16,060 nt of DNA from contig JALHTS010000003.1 in assembly GCA_022865965.1 (NCBI GenBank), forward strand, positions 1 to 16,060, given 5' to 3'. The notes under the pieces were generated by a model. That model was given only the letters and a program-made list of their open reading frames with translations, did not search any database and had not been told where the DNA came from. The stretch is from Ignavibacteriaceae bacterium. Lineage in GTDB: Bacteria > Bacteroidota > Ignavibacteria > Ignavibacteriales > Ignavibacteriaceae. How positions within the stretch are numbered: the first letter of the stretch is position 1; every line of letters starts with the position of its first letter. The position numbers and the translations under genes are program-made. Positions 1-7,044 of this stretch are shown here, piece by piece.

Positions 1-393
1 AGTATCGGCAAGAACTTCTGCGAGCTGCGGAATGAAATAAAAACGCTTCGAAGGATCTTTATGTCTTAAAATAAATTCCTGCATCATTCCGCTTTCAGCA
101 ACACCGGGTCTTATTATTGAACTTGCCGCCGTAAGCATTTCAAAATCGTGAACATCAAGTTTTCTGAGAAGAGAGCGCATACCAGGTGACTCGATATAAA
201 AGCATCCTATTGTTTGTCCTGTGCGGATAAGTTCATTTGTTTTGCTGTCATTAAACAGCATTTCGAAATCGAATATATCAAAGTCAACTCCCCTTTTATT
301 TTTAGGCAGCGGCGGATAAAGAGTTACTATTCGTAGTTCTGCGCGCCACTTTTCGGGAATTATGTATAATTGATCTTCAAAATCCTTTTTCAT
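1..393 (-). CDS. DnaE-like DNA polymerase III alpha fragment, N-terminally short, open at the window edge
   Basis: This frame starts at an ATG (391-393) and runs 131 codons to the window edge without a stop. An in-frame TAG at 424-426 closes it upstream. Residues about 60-110 carry the DnaE-type block GCFYIESPGMRSLLRKL, followed by a TAASSIIRPGVAESGMMQEF stretch. This is the form typical of the short alpha subunits in the Bacteroidota/Chlorobiota group, where it lies several hundred residues into the protein, after the PHP and catalytic palm parts. Here only about 60 residues precede it, and the first 35 do not resemble DnaE. The visible part therefore lacks the PHP domain and the first two catalytic aspartates and could not polymerise DNA alone. 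It could be a decayed remnant, half of a split gene, or a domain reused for another purpose. No good Shine-Dalgarno precedes the ATG. Family assignment is fairly secure; functional state is unknown. Confidence 0.75.
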   Translation of the reverse strand, partial: MKKDFEDQLYIIPEKWRAELRIVTLYPPLPKNKRGVDFDIFDFEMLFNDSKTNELIRTGQTIGCFYIESPGMRSLLRKLDVHDFEMLTAASSIIRPGVAESGMMQEFILRHKDPSKRFYFIPQLAEVLADT

Positions 394-477
394 AGTATTC
401 GAAATATAGTGAACATTTGAGCACTATTTATATTTTTTAGAAATAAAAATCAGGGGGTGAAAGAAATACTATTTAGT

Positions 478-507
478 TTGACTTTAAGAGTCAGAATGGT
501 CTAATTA
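478..507 (+). promoter_or_regulatory. Candidate sigma-70-like promoter for the CPXCG gene
   Basis: TTGACT at 478-483 and TAATTA at 502-507 are separated by 18 bases and lie about 40 bases upstream of the start at 547. A 5-base inverted repeat, TGACT and AGTCA with a 5-base loop (479-493), overlaps the -35 element and could be an operator. In DNA this AT-rich such matches arise by chance, so this is a weak call. The rest of the 394-546 gap shows a G5 tract at 453-457 and nothing else I recognise. Confidence 0.3.
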
Positions 508-537
508 GATATGTAATTTACGATTATTATTAGATAC

Positions 538-541
538 GGAG
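538..541 (+). promoter_or_regulatory. Ribosome binding site of the CPXCG gene
   Basis: GGAG lies 5 bases before the ATG at 547. It supports that ATG over the GTG at 541, which overlaps the GGAG itself. Confidence 0.6.
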
Positions 542-546
542 TGAAA

Positions 547-741
547 ATGCAAACCGACGATACTTTAACCTGGATTTGCCAATATTGCGGAGTTGACAAC
601 GCAGTTTGGGTTGATCTTACAATTGAAGGTAAGCAGGACTTTATAGAGGACTGCAGGATATGCTGCCGCCCCAACCGTATAATTGTTACAGTTGATTACG
701 ATGAAAATGTTCTCATCGAAGCACGGTCCAGCGATGAATGA
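547..741 (+). CDS. CPXCG-family cysteine-rich small protein
   Basis: A 64-residue protein with a zinc-ribbon-like cysteine pattern: C11-x2-C14 in CQYCG, then C36-x2-C39-C40 in EDCRICCRP. This spacing, the EDC-x-x-CCRP block and the acidic, EAR-containing tail match the small CPXCG cysteine-rich family found widely in bacteria, which has no established function. The usual CPxC has become CQYC, leaving the cysteines intact. The cysteines probably bind one zinc ion; that is inferred from the pattern. The protein is soluble, with no signal peptide or membrane segment. The start at 547 is chosen because GGAG sits 5 bases upstream; a GTG at 541 would add two residues. It is transcribed towards ftsZ, ending 41 bases from the ftsZ stop, and diverges from the DnaE-like fragment. 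It therefore stands outside the dcw operon. Confidence 0.85.
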   Translation: MQTDDTLTWICQYCGVDNAVWVDLTIEGKQDFIEDCRICCRPNRIIVTVDYDENVLIEARSSDE

Positions 742-782
742 AACTCGCCGTTTTATTTACAGTTACTGCTAAACCTTTATAT

Positions 783-2057
783 TTAATCCATAATCATTCT
801 GAGAAACGAAGAACTTTCATCGTCATCAGAATCATCTTTCTTTTCAGCTTTCTCTTTAGACCAGGCATACCTTGATGCATCCACGGTGAAACCGCTCTGA
901 TTATCATTCTTGTCTTTATCTTCATCTTCTATGGATGACTTTGGGCTTTTAACTCTGAGTATGGTTGGAACTTCAAGGTCTTCAGAATTGAATTCAGGAT
1001 TATCGAAGAAGGAGAATCCGCCTCTAAATTTAGTTTCTTTTGGTTCATCTTTTGTTAATTGTTTTACTGCTCTCGATGCATATGAACCTTTACCGGTATC
1101 AAATCCGGTAGCAATAACAGTGTAAGAAATGTAGTCATTCATTTCATCTTTTTTCACAACACCGAAAATAACATTAGCTTCTTCACCTGCAGCTTCAAAG
1201 ATCACATTATTTCCTTCATTAATTTCCTGCATTGTCATACTGCTTGAACCTGTAACATTGAGCAGAACGCTTTTTGCACCTTTAATACTAACACCTTCAA
1301 GCAAAGGTGATGAGATTGCTTTCTGAGCAGCTTCTATGGCGCGATTTTCTCCGCTTGCTATTCCGCAACCCATCAATGCTTCGCCGCTTTGATTCATAAC
1401 TGCACGAACGTCTGCAAAGTCGACATTTATTAATCCTTCGATAGTAATAATGTCAGCTATGCCGCGTGTTGCTTCATAAAGAACTTCATTTGGCTTATCA
1501 AAGGCTGCAAATGCATTAATACCTTTATCAAGAATGCTTAACAATCTTTCATTCGGAATTACAATTAAGCTGTCAACATGCTGGCGCAATTCCTGAATAC
1601 CTTTTTCGGCATTCAGCATTCTGGTTTTACCTTCCCAGCGGAAAGGTTTAGTAACGATACCAACGACCAAAGCACCAATGCTTTTAGCAATTGAAGCTAC
1701 AACAGACGAACCACCGGTTCCTGTTCCGCCTCCCATACCGGCAGTAACAAAAACCATATCACTTCCTGTAAGAACTTCTGCAATAAGTTCACGGTCTTCT
1801 TCTATTGCTTTCCTTCCAACATTAGGATCGGCTCCAGCACCAAGACCTCTTGTAATTGAAGTTCCACATTGAATTTTGTGTGTAGCACTACTGCTTTTTA
1901 GTACCTGTGAATCGGTATTGATAGCAACGTACTCAACGCCGTTTAATCCTTTTGAGATCATACTCTCAATAGCATTACAGCCGCCACCGCCAACTCCAAT
2001 TACTTTAAGAACAGCCGACATTGATTTGTCTCTGTCAATTGTTGCAAAACGCGCCAT
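783..2057 (-). CDS. ftsZ: Cell division GTPase FtsZ
   Basis: Tubulin-like GTPase that polymerises into the Z ring at midcell. The 424-residue product has the glycine-rich nucleotide loop GVGGGGCNA (21-29), the tubulin signature GGGTGTG (109-115) and the T7 catalytic loop NVDFADVR (211-218), so it should be an active GTPase. From about residue 323 the tail is a low-complexity, charged linker. It contains EDLEVPTILR (359-368), which resembles the C-terminal peptide that normally binds FtsA, but it lies 56 residues before the end. The protein actually ends in SSSFLRMIMD. The start is the ATG at 2057, because GGAGG lies 4 bases upstream. A TTG at 2087 in the same frame would overlap ftsA and has no such site. 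It is the last gene of the cluster, 16 bases after ftsA, and probably the most strongly translated. Confidence 0.98.
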   Translation of the reverse strand: MARFATIDRDKSMSAVLKVIGVGGGGCNAIESMISKGLNGVEYVAINTDSQVLKSSSATHKIQCGTSITRGLGAGADPNVGRKAIEEDRELIAEVLTGSDMVFVTAGMGGGTGTGGSSVVASIAKSIGALVVGIVTKPFRWEGKTRMLNAEKGIQELRQHVDSLIVIPNERLLSILDKGINAFAAFDKPNEVLYEATRGIADIITIEGLINVDFADVRAVMNQSGEALMGCGIASGENRAIEAAQKAISSPLLEGVSIKGAKSVLLNVTGSSSMTMQEINEGNNVIFEAAGEEANVIFGVVKKDEMNDYISYTVIATGFDTGKGSYASRAVKQLTKDEPKETKFRGGFSFFDNPEFNSEDLEVPTILRVKSPKSSIEDEDKDKNDNQSGFTVDASRYAWSKEKAEKKDDSDDDESSSFLRMIMD

Positions 2058-2060
2058 ATA

Positions 2061-2066
2061 TCCTCC
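2061..2066 (-). promoter_or_regulatory. Strong Shine-Dalgarno site of ftsZ
   Basis: Read on the minus strand this is GGAGGA, with GGAGG ending 4 bases before the ATG at 2057. It is the best ribosome binding site in the cluster and fixes the ftsZ start. Confidence 0.85.
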
Positions 2067-2073
2067 GTAAGAT

Positions 2074-3324
2074 TTATAATTCGTCAAAAAATTCTTGAAC
2101 TTTTTTAATTAATTGGTTGATTTTATTAGTACCTCTAAATTTCTTAGGTTTAATAAGAACCTGATACTCACTTGATTTTCCACCAGGAATTCCCTTAATC
2201 AAACCCGCTACTGTTGCGAATTCCGGACTTTCAATTTCATTTGATAAACCTGCACCAAGTTCTTGCGGAACTCCGATTCTTGTAGGTAAACCGAAAACTT
2301 CTTCAGCTAATTCGGGACAACCCTTTAACAGAGCACCACCGCCAGTAAGTACTATTCCGGCTTTTAATTTATTTTTAAATCCAGCTGTGCGTAGTTCATT
2401 ATCTATTATTGAAAATAATTCTCTCATTCTTAGGCTTATAATTTGTGTAAGAAGACTGATTGGAATTTTTGTATTACCACGAGCACCAACTCCCCTTATC
2501 AATATATCTTCATCTTTTATGATTGCATTTTCAGAAGCATAACCATATTCTTTTTTCAATCTTTCTGCTTCTTCAGTAACAACACCTAAAGATTCTCTTA
2601 TATCATTGGTAACTTGATTACCGGCAATTCCAATTACCTTTGTATGCTTTATTGCTTTTTTATGATAGATTGCAATGTCGGTTGTTCCGCCTCCAATATC
2701 TATCATTGCAATGCCAAGATCTTTTTCACTTTCTTCCAGTACAGATGAACTTGATGCAATTGGTTGAAGAATATAATCCTGCACCTGGTAACCTGCTCTC
2801 TCAACGGATTTCCTGATATTCTGAATTGCCGGTATTGATGCAAGTACAACGTGATTGCTTGCTTCTAATCTTGAACCTGACATTCCAATTGGACTTTCAA
2901 TACCACCCTGATGATCAATTGAAAATTCTTCGGGAATTATATGAAGAATTTGTCGGTCAGATGGAATTCTTATTGTCCTAACATCTGATTCCAATCTATC
3001 AAGATCTTCCTTGGTAATTTCTTTTTCTTCCCTGTTTATCGTTACATAGTTTCTATGTCTGATGCTTGTGATATGTTCACCTGCAACACCAACATTAACA
3101 AGATTTACACTAATACCTGCTCTGTTTGAGGCAATCTCCATTGCAGCTTTAATTGCTTCAGCAGTTTTTCCGATGTTGGCAACCATACCTTTGTGAAGAC
3201 CTTCAGAAAGTGCTACACCAAAACCAAGAATATCTAGTTTTCCGGAATCAACTGAACGATCAGCTATTACAGCACAGACTTTTGTTGTTCCTAAATCCAG
3301 TCCTACTAAAATTTCTTTTTTCAT
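2074..3324 (-). CDS. ftsA: Cell division protein FtsA
   Basis: Actin-like ATPase of 416 residues that anchors FtsZ filaments to the inner membrane and recruits later divisome proteins. The actin/Hsp70-type nucleotide site is visible as GLDLGTTK (8-15), IDIGGGTTDIAIY (208-220) and LTGGGALL (326-333). The 1C subdomain characteristic of FtsA should lie around residues 84-165. The last residues, INQLIKKVQEFFDEL, form a predicted amphipathic helix with basic and aromatic residues, matching the membrane-targeting sequence of the family. Length is normal. The ATG at 3324 follows the ftsQ stop by 2 bases, so translation is probably coupled. The next gene, ftsZ, encodes its direct partner, whose tail is atypical here. 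Confidence 0.97.
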   Translation of the reverse strand: MKKEILVGLDLGTTKVCAVIADRSVDSGKLDILGFGVALSEGLHKGMVANIGKTAEAIKAAMEIASNRAGISVNLVNVGVAGEHITSIRHRNYVTINREEKEITKEDLDRLESDVRTIRIPSDRQILHIIPEEFSIDHQGGIESPIGMSGSRLEASNHVVLASIPAIQNIRKSVERAGYQVQDYILQPIASSSSVLEESEKDLGIAMIDIGGGTTDIAIYHKKAIKHTKVIGIAGNQVTNDIRESLGVVTEEAERLKKEYGYASENAIIKDEDILIRGVGARGNTKIPISLLTQIISLRMRELFSIIDNELRTAGFKNKLKAGIVLTGGGALLKGCPELAEEVFGLPTRIGVPQELGAGLSNEIESPEFATVAGLIKGIPGGKSSEYQVLIKPKKFRGTNKINQLIKKVQEFFDEL

Positions 3325-3326
3325 TC

Positions 3327-4091
3327 TTATAAACCTATAATATCTTTTTTCCCGACATAAATTTCATTGCTAAATCTTAGATCGAGATATTCTGTGTTTT
3401 CAAAAAATGGTTTTTGTTCCTTCATTCTTTCCCAAAGTATATTCAGATATAACATTTTCTTAGCTTCATTTCCTCTTCCAAATATTACCGGAGCATTTAT
3501 TCCCGAAAAGGTAAGTATAACATCGCCGCCGTTTCGTAAATTTATTTCTGCAAGCTTTCTTGATATTTCAAGATCGGTTGTTTTTGCGGCATCAATAATT
3601 CTAAATGCTTGTACTATATCTTCATCTTTTACAAAGTTCATTGCATTGAGTTTTTCTCTGAATTTAACATTACTTATTACGGGTAGATCCGGGAATCTCG
3701 TGTTCGGGAAAATCGGAATGACCTGAAAATCCGCCGTGATGAAATACGGATCGCTGTTTCCAACCACCATGGCATAAATAATTTTTTCTTTAAGAAAAAC
3801 CTCCACACTTCCTCTTCCGTCAGATTTAACTTCAGCCCTTATTATGTAAGGATGTTTTTCAAACCTGTTCTTTATTCCGTGCAGTGTTAAATCACTGTAA
3901 GATATCTGTTCATTGAGTTGAGTAAACTCAAGATAACTTTTTTCAGGCAGCAGATTATTTCCTGTTATTGTAATCATCCTTATTTCTTCTTTTCCTCTCT
4001 TATTGTAAGAGAAAACAGTTAAGTAAATCAGTGATGCGACCAAAAGAACAAATATGATTAAGCTGACTATTTTACGATTACCTTTAGCCAT
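3327..4091 (-). CDS. ftsQ: Cell division protein FtsQ/DivIB
   Basis: Bitopic inner-membrane protein of 254 residues that forms a divisome subcomplex with FtsL and FtsB-type proteins. A short basic N-terminus (MAKGNRK) precedes one transmembrane helix at about residues 8-28, with the rest periplasmic. Residues about 36-105 fit the POTRA domain, beginning at IRMITITGNNLLPEK and ending at VEVFLKEK. The C-terminal beta region ends with the family-typical YLDLRFSNEIYV. Overall sequence conservation in this family is low, so position between murC and ftsA is an important part of the identification. The start lies 3 bases after the murC stop. Confidence 0.92.
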   Translation of the reverse strand: MAKGNRKIVSLIIFVLLVASLIYLTVFSYNKRGKEEIRMITITGNNLLPEKSYLEFTQLNEQISYSDLTLHGIKNRFEKHPYIIRAEVKSDGRGSVEVFLKEKIIYAMVVGNSDPYFITADFQVIPIFPNTRFPDLPVISNVKFREKLNAMNFVKDEDIVQAFRIIDAAKTTDLEISRKLAEINLRNGGDVILTFSGINAPVIFGRGNEAKKMLYLNILWERMKEQKPFFENTEYLDLRFSNEIYVGKKDIIGL

Positions 4092-4094
4092 CGG

Positions 4095-5468
4095 TTAATT
4101 CATCAGCATCGAAACAAACTTGTCACCGTATTTATAAATGTCACCGGCACCCATAGTAATTATTATATCACCATCCTGTTTCGTGTTCATTAAAATATCA
4201 GGTATATCATTTTTATCAGCTACATAAAGAACTTGTTTGTGACCAGATTCAACGGCACTATCTGCAATAAGCTTACCGCTTATTCCTTCAATTGGAAGCT
4301 CACGAGCTGGATAAACATCAGTGCAAATAAAAACATCACTATTCAAAAATGATTTTCCAAAATCTTTATAAAAATCTCTCGTCCTTGAATATAGATGAGG
4401 TTGAAATATTGCAACTAATCTTCTATTCCATGATGAACGAATTCCTTTCAGAGTTTCTGCTGCTTCAGTCGGATGATGTGCATAATCATCAATAACTAAA
4501 ACTTCTTTGTTGTATTTTATTTCAAATCTTCTCTGCGCACCTTTGAATGATTTTAATGTTTGTTTAACTATTTCGAAATCAATTCCTAATTCCATTCCAA
4601 CGGTAACAGCTGCAAGTGAATTTTTTACATTGTGTTCACCCTGAAGACCTAATACAATTTTACCAATCTCTTTTTCAAAATATTTTACTTTATAAGAACT
4701 GTTAAATTCTTTATGCTGGACATCAACTGCTTGAACATCTGCCTCATTGCTTAACCCGTACTTTATCACTCTTTTTGTAATTCCAGAAGAAATGTTTCTT
4801 AGTTCAGGGTCATCAATACAAACAGCAACAAATCCATAGAAAGGAACCTTGTTTGCATACTCAGTAAAAGCTGATTTTATATCATCCAAATCTTTATAAG
4901 TGTCAAGGTGTTCGGCTTCTAAAGAAGTCAGAACAGCAATAACAGGATTTAACTTCAAGAATGTTCTGTCAAATTCATCTGCTTCGACAACTATTAACTC
5001 TCCGTTACCTAATCTTGCATTACTTCCGTTTAATGAATTTAATTTTCCTCCTACAATCATCGTCGGATCAAGTCCGGCTTCAACCAACGTTAAACCGATC
5101 ATCGAAGTAGTTGTTGTTTTTCCGTGAGTACCTGCAACACCAATTCCATATTTCATTCTCATGGTTTCGGCAAGCATTTCTGAGCGCTTAACAATTGGAA
5201 TATTTTTTTTCATTGCTGCCTGAACTTCAGGATTATCTAAAGAAACTGCAGCTGAATAAACCAAAACATCAACATCTTTAACGTTTTCAGATGAATGTCC
5301 CTCAAATATTTCCATTCCTAATTCACTAAGTCTTTCAGTAACATCATTCAATTCTCTGTCAGAACCGGAGATTTGAAATCCCTGGTGAAATAAAACTTCT
5401 GCAATAGCGCTCATTCCGATGCCACCGATGCCGACAAAATGAATTTTATTTATGATCTTAAATATCAT
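4095..5468 (-). CDS. murC: UDP-N-acetylmuramate--L-alanine ligase MurC
   Basis: Cytoplasmic ATP-dependent ligase that adds L-alanine to UDP-MurNAc, the first amino acid of the stem peptide. The 457-residue protein shows the N-terminal UDP-binding loop GIGGIGMSAIAE (13-24), the ATP loop GTHGKTTTT (113-121; the GTHGKT form is typical of MurC and Mpl), EADEFDRTF (162-170), EAEHLD (184-189) and DDYAHHPTE (327-335). The last is characteristic of MurC. FQPHLYSRT follows at 355-363. Mpl is the main alternative, but length, position in the dcw cluster and the motif set favour MurC. The ATG overlaps the stop of the upstream PH-like gene by 4 bases (ATGA). Confidence 0.96.
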   Translation of the reverse strand: MIFKIINKIHFVGIGGIGMSAIAEVLFHQGFQISGSDRELNDVTERLSELGMEIFEGHSSENVKDVDVLVYSAAVSLDNPEVQAAMKKNIPIVKRSEMLAETMRMKYGIGVAGTHGKTTTTSMIGLTLVEAGLDPTMIVGGKLNSLNGSNARLGNGELIVVEADEFDRTFLKLNPVIAVLTSLEAEHLDTYKDLDDIKSAFTEYANKVPFYGFVAVCIDDPELRNISSGITKRVIKYGLSNEADVQAVDVQHKEFNSSYKVKYFEKEIGKIVLGLQGEHNVKNSLAAVTVGMELGIDFEIVKQTLKSFKGAQRRFEIKYNKEVLVIDDYAHHPTEAAETLKGIRSSWNRRLVAIFQPHLYSRTRDFYKDFGKSFLNSDVFICTDVYPARELPIEGISGKLIADSAVESGHKQVLYVADKNDIPDILMNTKQDGDIIITMGAGDIYKYGDKFVSMLMN

Positions 5469-5944
5469 TTGCTTTCAATACGCGTCTTTAGTTCCTGAAA
5501 TCTTTTAATTAGTTCATCAAAGTTTTCATAATCCGTTGGTCTTACAAGTAATCTTCTTTTTCTTGATTTTAATTTTAATATGATCAACTTAAAAGCCTTT
5601 GTCTGAACCGTTCTTCTTTCTCTTGTTAATCTTATTGATTCAATTTTTTCAACAGGGATTTCTCTTCTTTTAAATCTGCTAATGAAAACAATTCCATTTT
5701 GATCAATTTCAATATGTCTTTTCTTGAATAAATTAAATAGTAAAGCAAGAATTGATATGACAACAATTATTGCAAGAAAATAAAGTACAGGATCTTTAAT
5801 AACCAAAGTATAAGAGTTATCAACAACTTCGCCTCTGATTATTAAATAGAGTGAAAACACAATGAAATAAATAATAGTCGATTGATAATAAAACGACATA
5901 TTATATCTGAATGAACTTTTATGTTTTAGTTGTTCGCTTGTCAT
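5465..5944 (-). CDS. Small two-helix membrane protein with PH-like domain, embedded in the dcw cluster
   Basis: A 159-residue protein that I cannot assign to a named family. Two hydrophobic helices are evident, at about residues 22-38 and 53-74, separated by a short polar loop. The remainder (about 75-159) is strongly basic and beta-rich, ending in an amphipathic helix (NFDELIKRFQELK). Its pattern of an xGI start, a central RREIPVEKIESIRL stretch, a hydrophobic strand and a final helix resembles the bacterial PH-like domains (YdbT/YcxB-type) often attached to membrane helices. That resemblance is by eye only. It overlaps murG upstream and murC downstream by 4 bases each, so it is translated with them, suggesting a role near lipid II synthesis or the divisome. 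That role is inferred from position. No catalytic motif is visible; a scaffold or lipid-binding accessory is one possibility. Confidence 0.8.
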   Translation of the reverse strand: MTSEQLKHKSSFRYNMSFYYQSTIIYFIVFSLYLIIRGEVVDNSYTLVIKDPVLYFLAIIVVISILALLFNLFKKRHIEIDQNGIVFISRFKRREIPVEKIESIRLTRERRTVQTKAFKLIILKLKSRKRRLLVRPTDYENFDELIKRFQELKTRIESK

Positions 5945-7044
5945 ACTGCAATTGCAAAATTAATTGCCCTCTTTGCTATTATGTTGGCAGCATCGGGTTT
6001 GGAAAAATATTTAATCTTAATACCAAGGTCTTTTAATTTTTCCTCGGCAAAAACAAGTGATGATACTGCATTTAAAAAATTTTCTTTTAAGTTTTTATCT
6101 TCCATTAAAACCGCTGCGCCAACATCTGATAATGACTTTGCATTATGATACTGATGATTCTCTGCAACATTAGGTGAAGGTATTAACAAAGAAGGTAAAC
6201 CCAATGCTGCAAGCTCAGAAATTGTTGATGCTCCCGCTCTTGCAACTACAAGATCACACGATGAGTATGCTTTATCCATCTCATCAATGAATGAATAAAC
6301 TTTAACACGATCATCATTTAAGTTTTTATATTCTTCATAGTAAGCTGAACCTGTTTGCCATATTATCTGAATATCAAGTTTTTTTAACTCGCTTAAATTT
6401 TCTGCAATGGTTTTGTTTATTGAACCCGCACCCAAACTTCCGCCGAGTATAAGTATGGTTTTACGGGAATCATCTAAACCAAAATGGTTTAGCGCATCCG
6501 ATTTTCGAAATAACTTTAAACTTGTTCTTATAGGATTTCCTGAAAGTATTACTTTGTCTTTTTGCCTCAAGTATTTTTTTGAATCTTCAAAAGCAACATG
6601 AATTTCATCTGCATGCTTTTCTAAAAGTCTTGTTGTTATTCCTGGATAACTGTTCGGTTCAATCAAAATAATTTTTGCTCCCATTACGGATGCTCCCCAA
6701 ATAGCAGGTCCTGCAATATATCCACCTGATCCGATTGCAACTTTTGGTTTGAACTTCATTGCGATAGCTAAAGATTGAACCATTGCGACAATTAATCTCA
6801 CCGGAAACAACACATTTGATAAAGTCAATTTTCTCGCAAATCCTTTTATCCAAATAGACTTAAATTGAAAACCGAGTTTTGGAACAACTCTTTCTTCAAT
6901 TTTTGATTTTGTTCCCACAAATAAAATCTGAGCATCCGGCTGCATCCTTTTTATCTCATCAGCAACGGCTATTGCGGGATAAAGATGCCCGCCTGTACCT
7001 CCACCGGCAAAAAGAAATCGATATGGAGTGCTAAGTTTGCTCAT
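5941..7044 (-). CDS. murG: Lipid II synthase MurG (UDP-GlcNAc transferase)
   Basis: Peripheral inner-membrane GT-B glycosyltransferase (GT28) that transfers GlcNAc from UDP-GlcNAc to lipid I, giving lipid II. The 367-residue protein carries the N-terminal G loop GGGTGGH (14-20), a SGGYIAGP segment (106-113), the second G loop GGSLGAGSIN (201-210) and the UDP-GlcNAc-binding region ARAGASTISELAALGLPSLL (268-287). PNVAENHQYHNA follows (291-302). Length and motif order are normal. The start overlaps the ftsW stop by 4 bases (ATGA), and the stop overlaps the PH-like gene in the same way. Confidence 0.97.
   Translation of the reverse strand: MSKLSTPYRFLFAGGGTGGHLYPAIAVADEIKRMQPDAQILFVGTKSKIEERVVPKLGFQFKSIWIKGFARKLTLSNVLFPVRLIVAMVQSLAIAMKFKPKVAIGSGGYIAGPAIWGASVMGAKIILIEPNSYPGITTRLLEKHADEIHVAFEDSKKYLRQKDKVILSGNPIRTSLKLFRKSDALNHFGLDDSRKTILILGGSLGAGSINKTIAENLSELKKLDIQIIWQTGSAYYEEYKNLNDDRVKVYSFIDEMDKAYSSCDLVVARAGASTISELAALGLPSLLIPSPNVAENHQYHNAKSLSDVGAAVLMEDKNLKENFLNAVSSLVFAEEKLKDLGIKIKYFSKPDAANIIAKRAINFAIAV

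Noticed and set aside
1..393. A split-intein C-half at the start of the DnaE-like fragment
   Set aside because: Split DnaE genes in cyanobacteria carry a C-intein ending in an HN or AN plus Cys junction. The first 60 residues here have no such junction.
451..460. G5 tract read as a ribosome binding site for another plus-strand gene
   Set aside because: No start codon with a sustained open frame follows at a usable distance.
2058..2087. A ten-residue N-terminal extension of FtsZ starting at TTG 2087
   Set aside because: It overlaps ftsA, uses a rare start and has no Shine-Dalgarno, while the ATG at 2057 has GGAGG just upstream.
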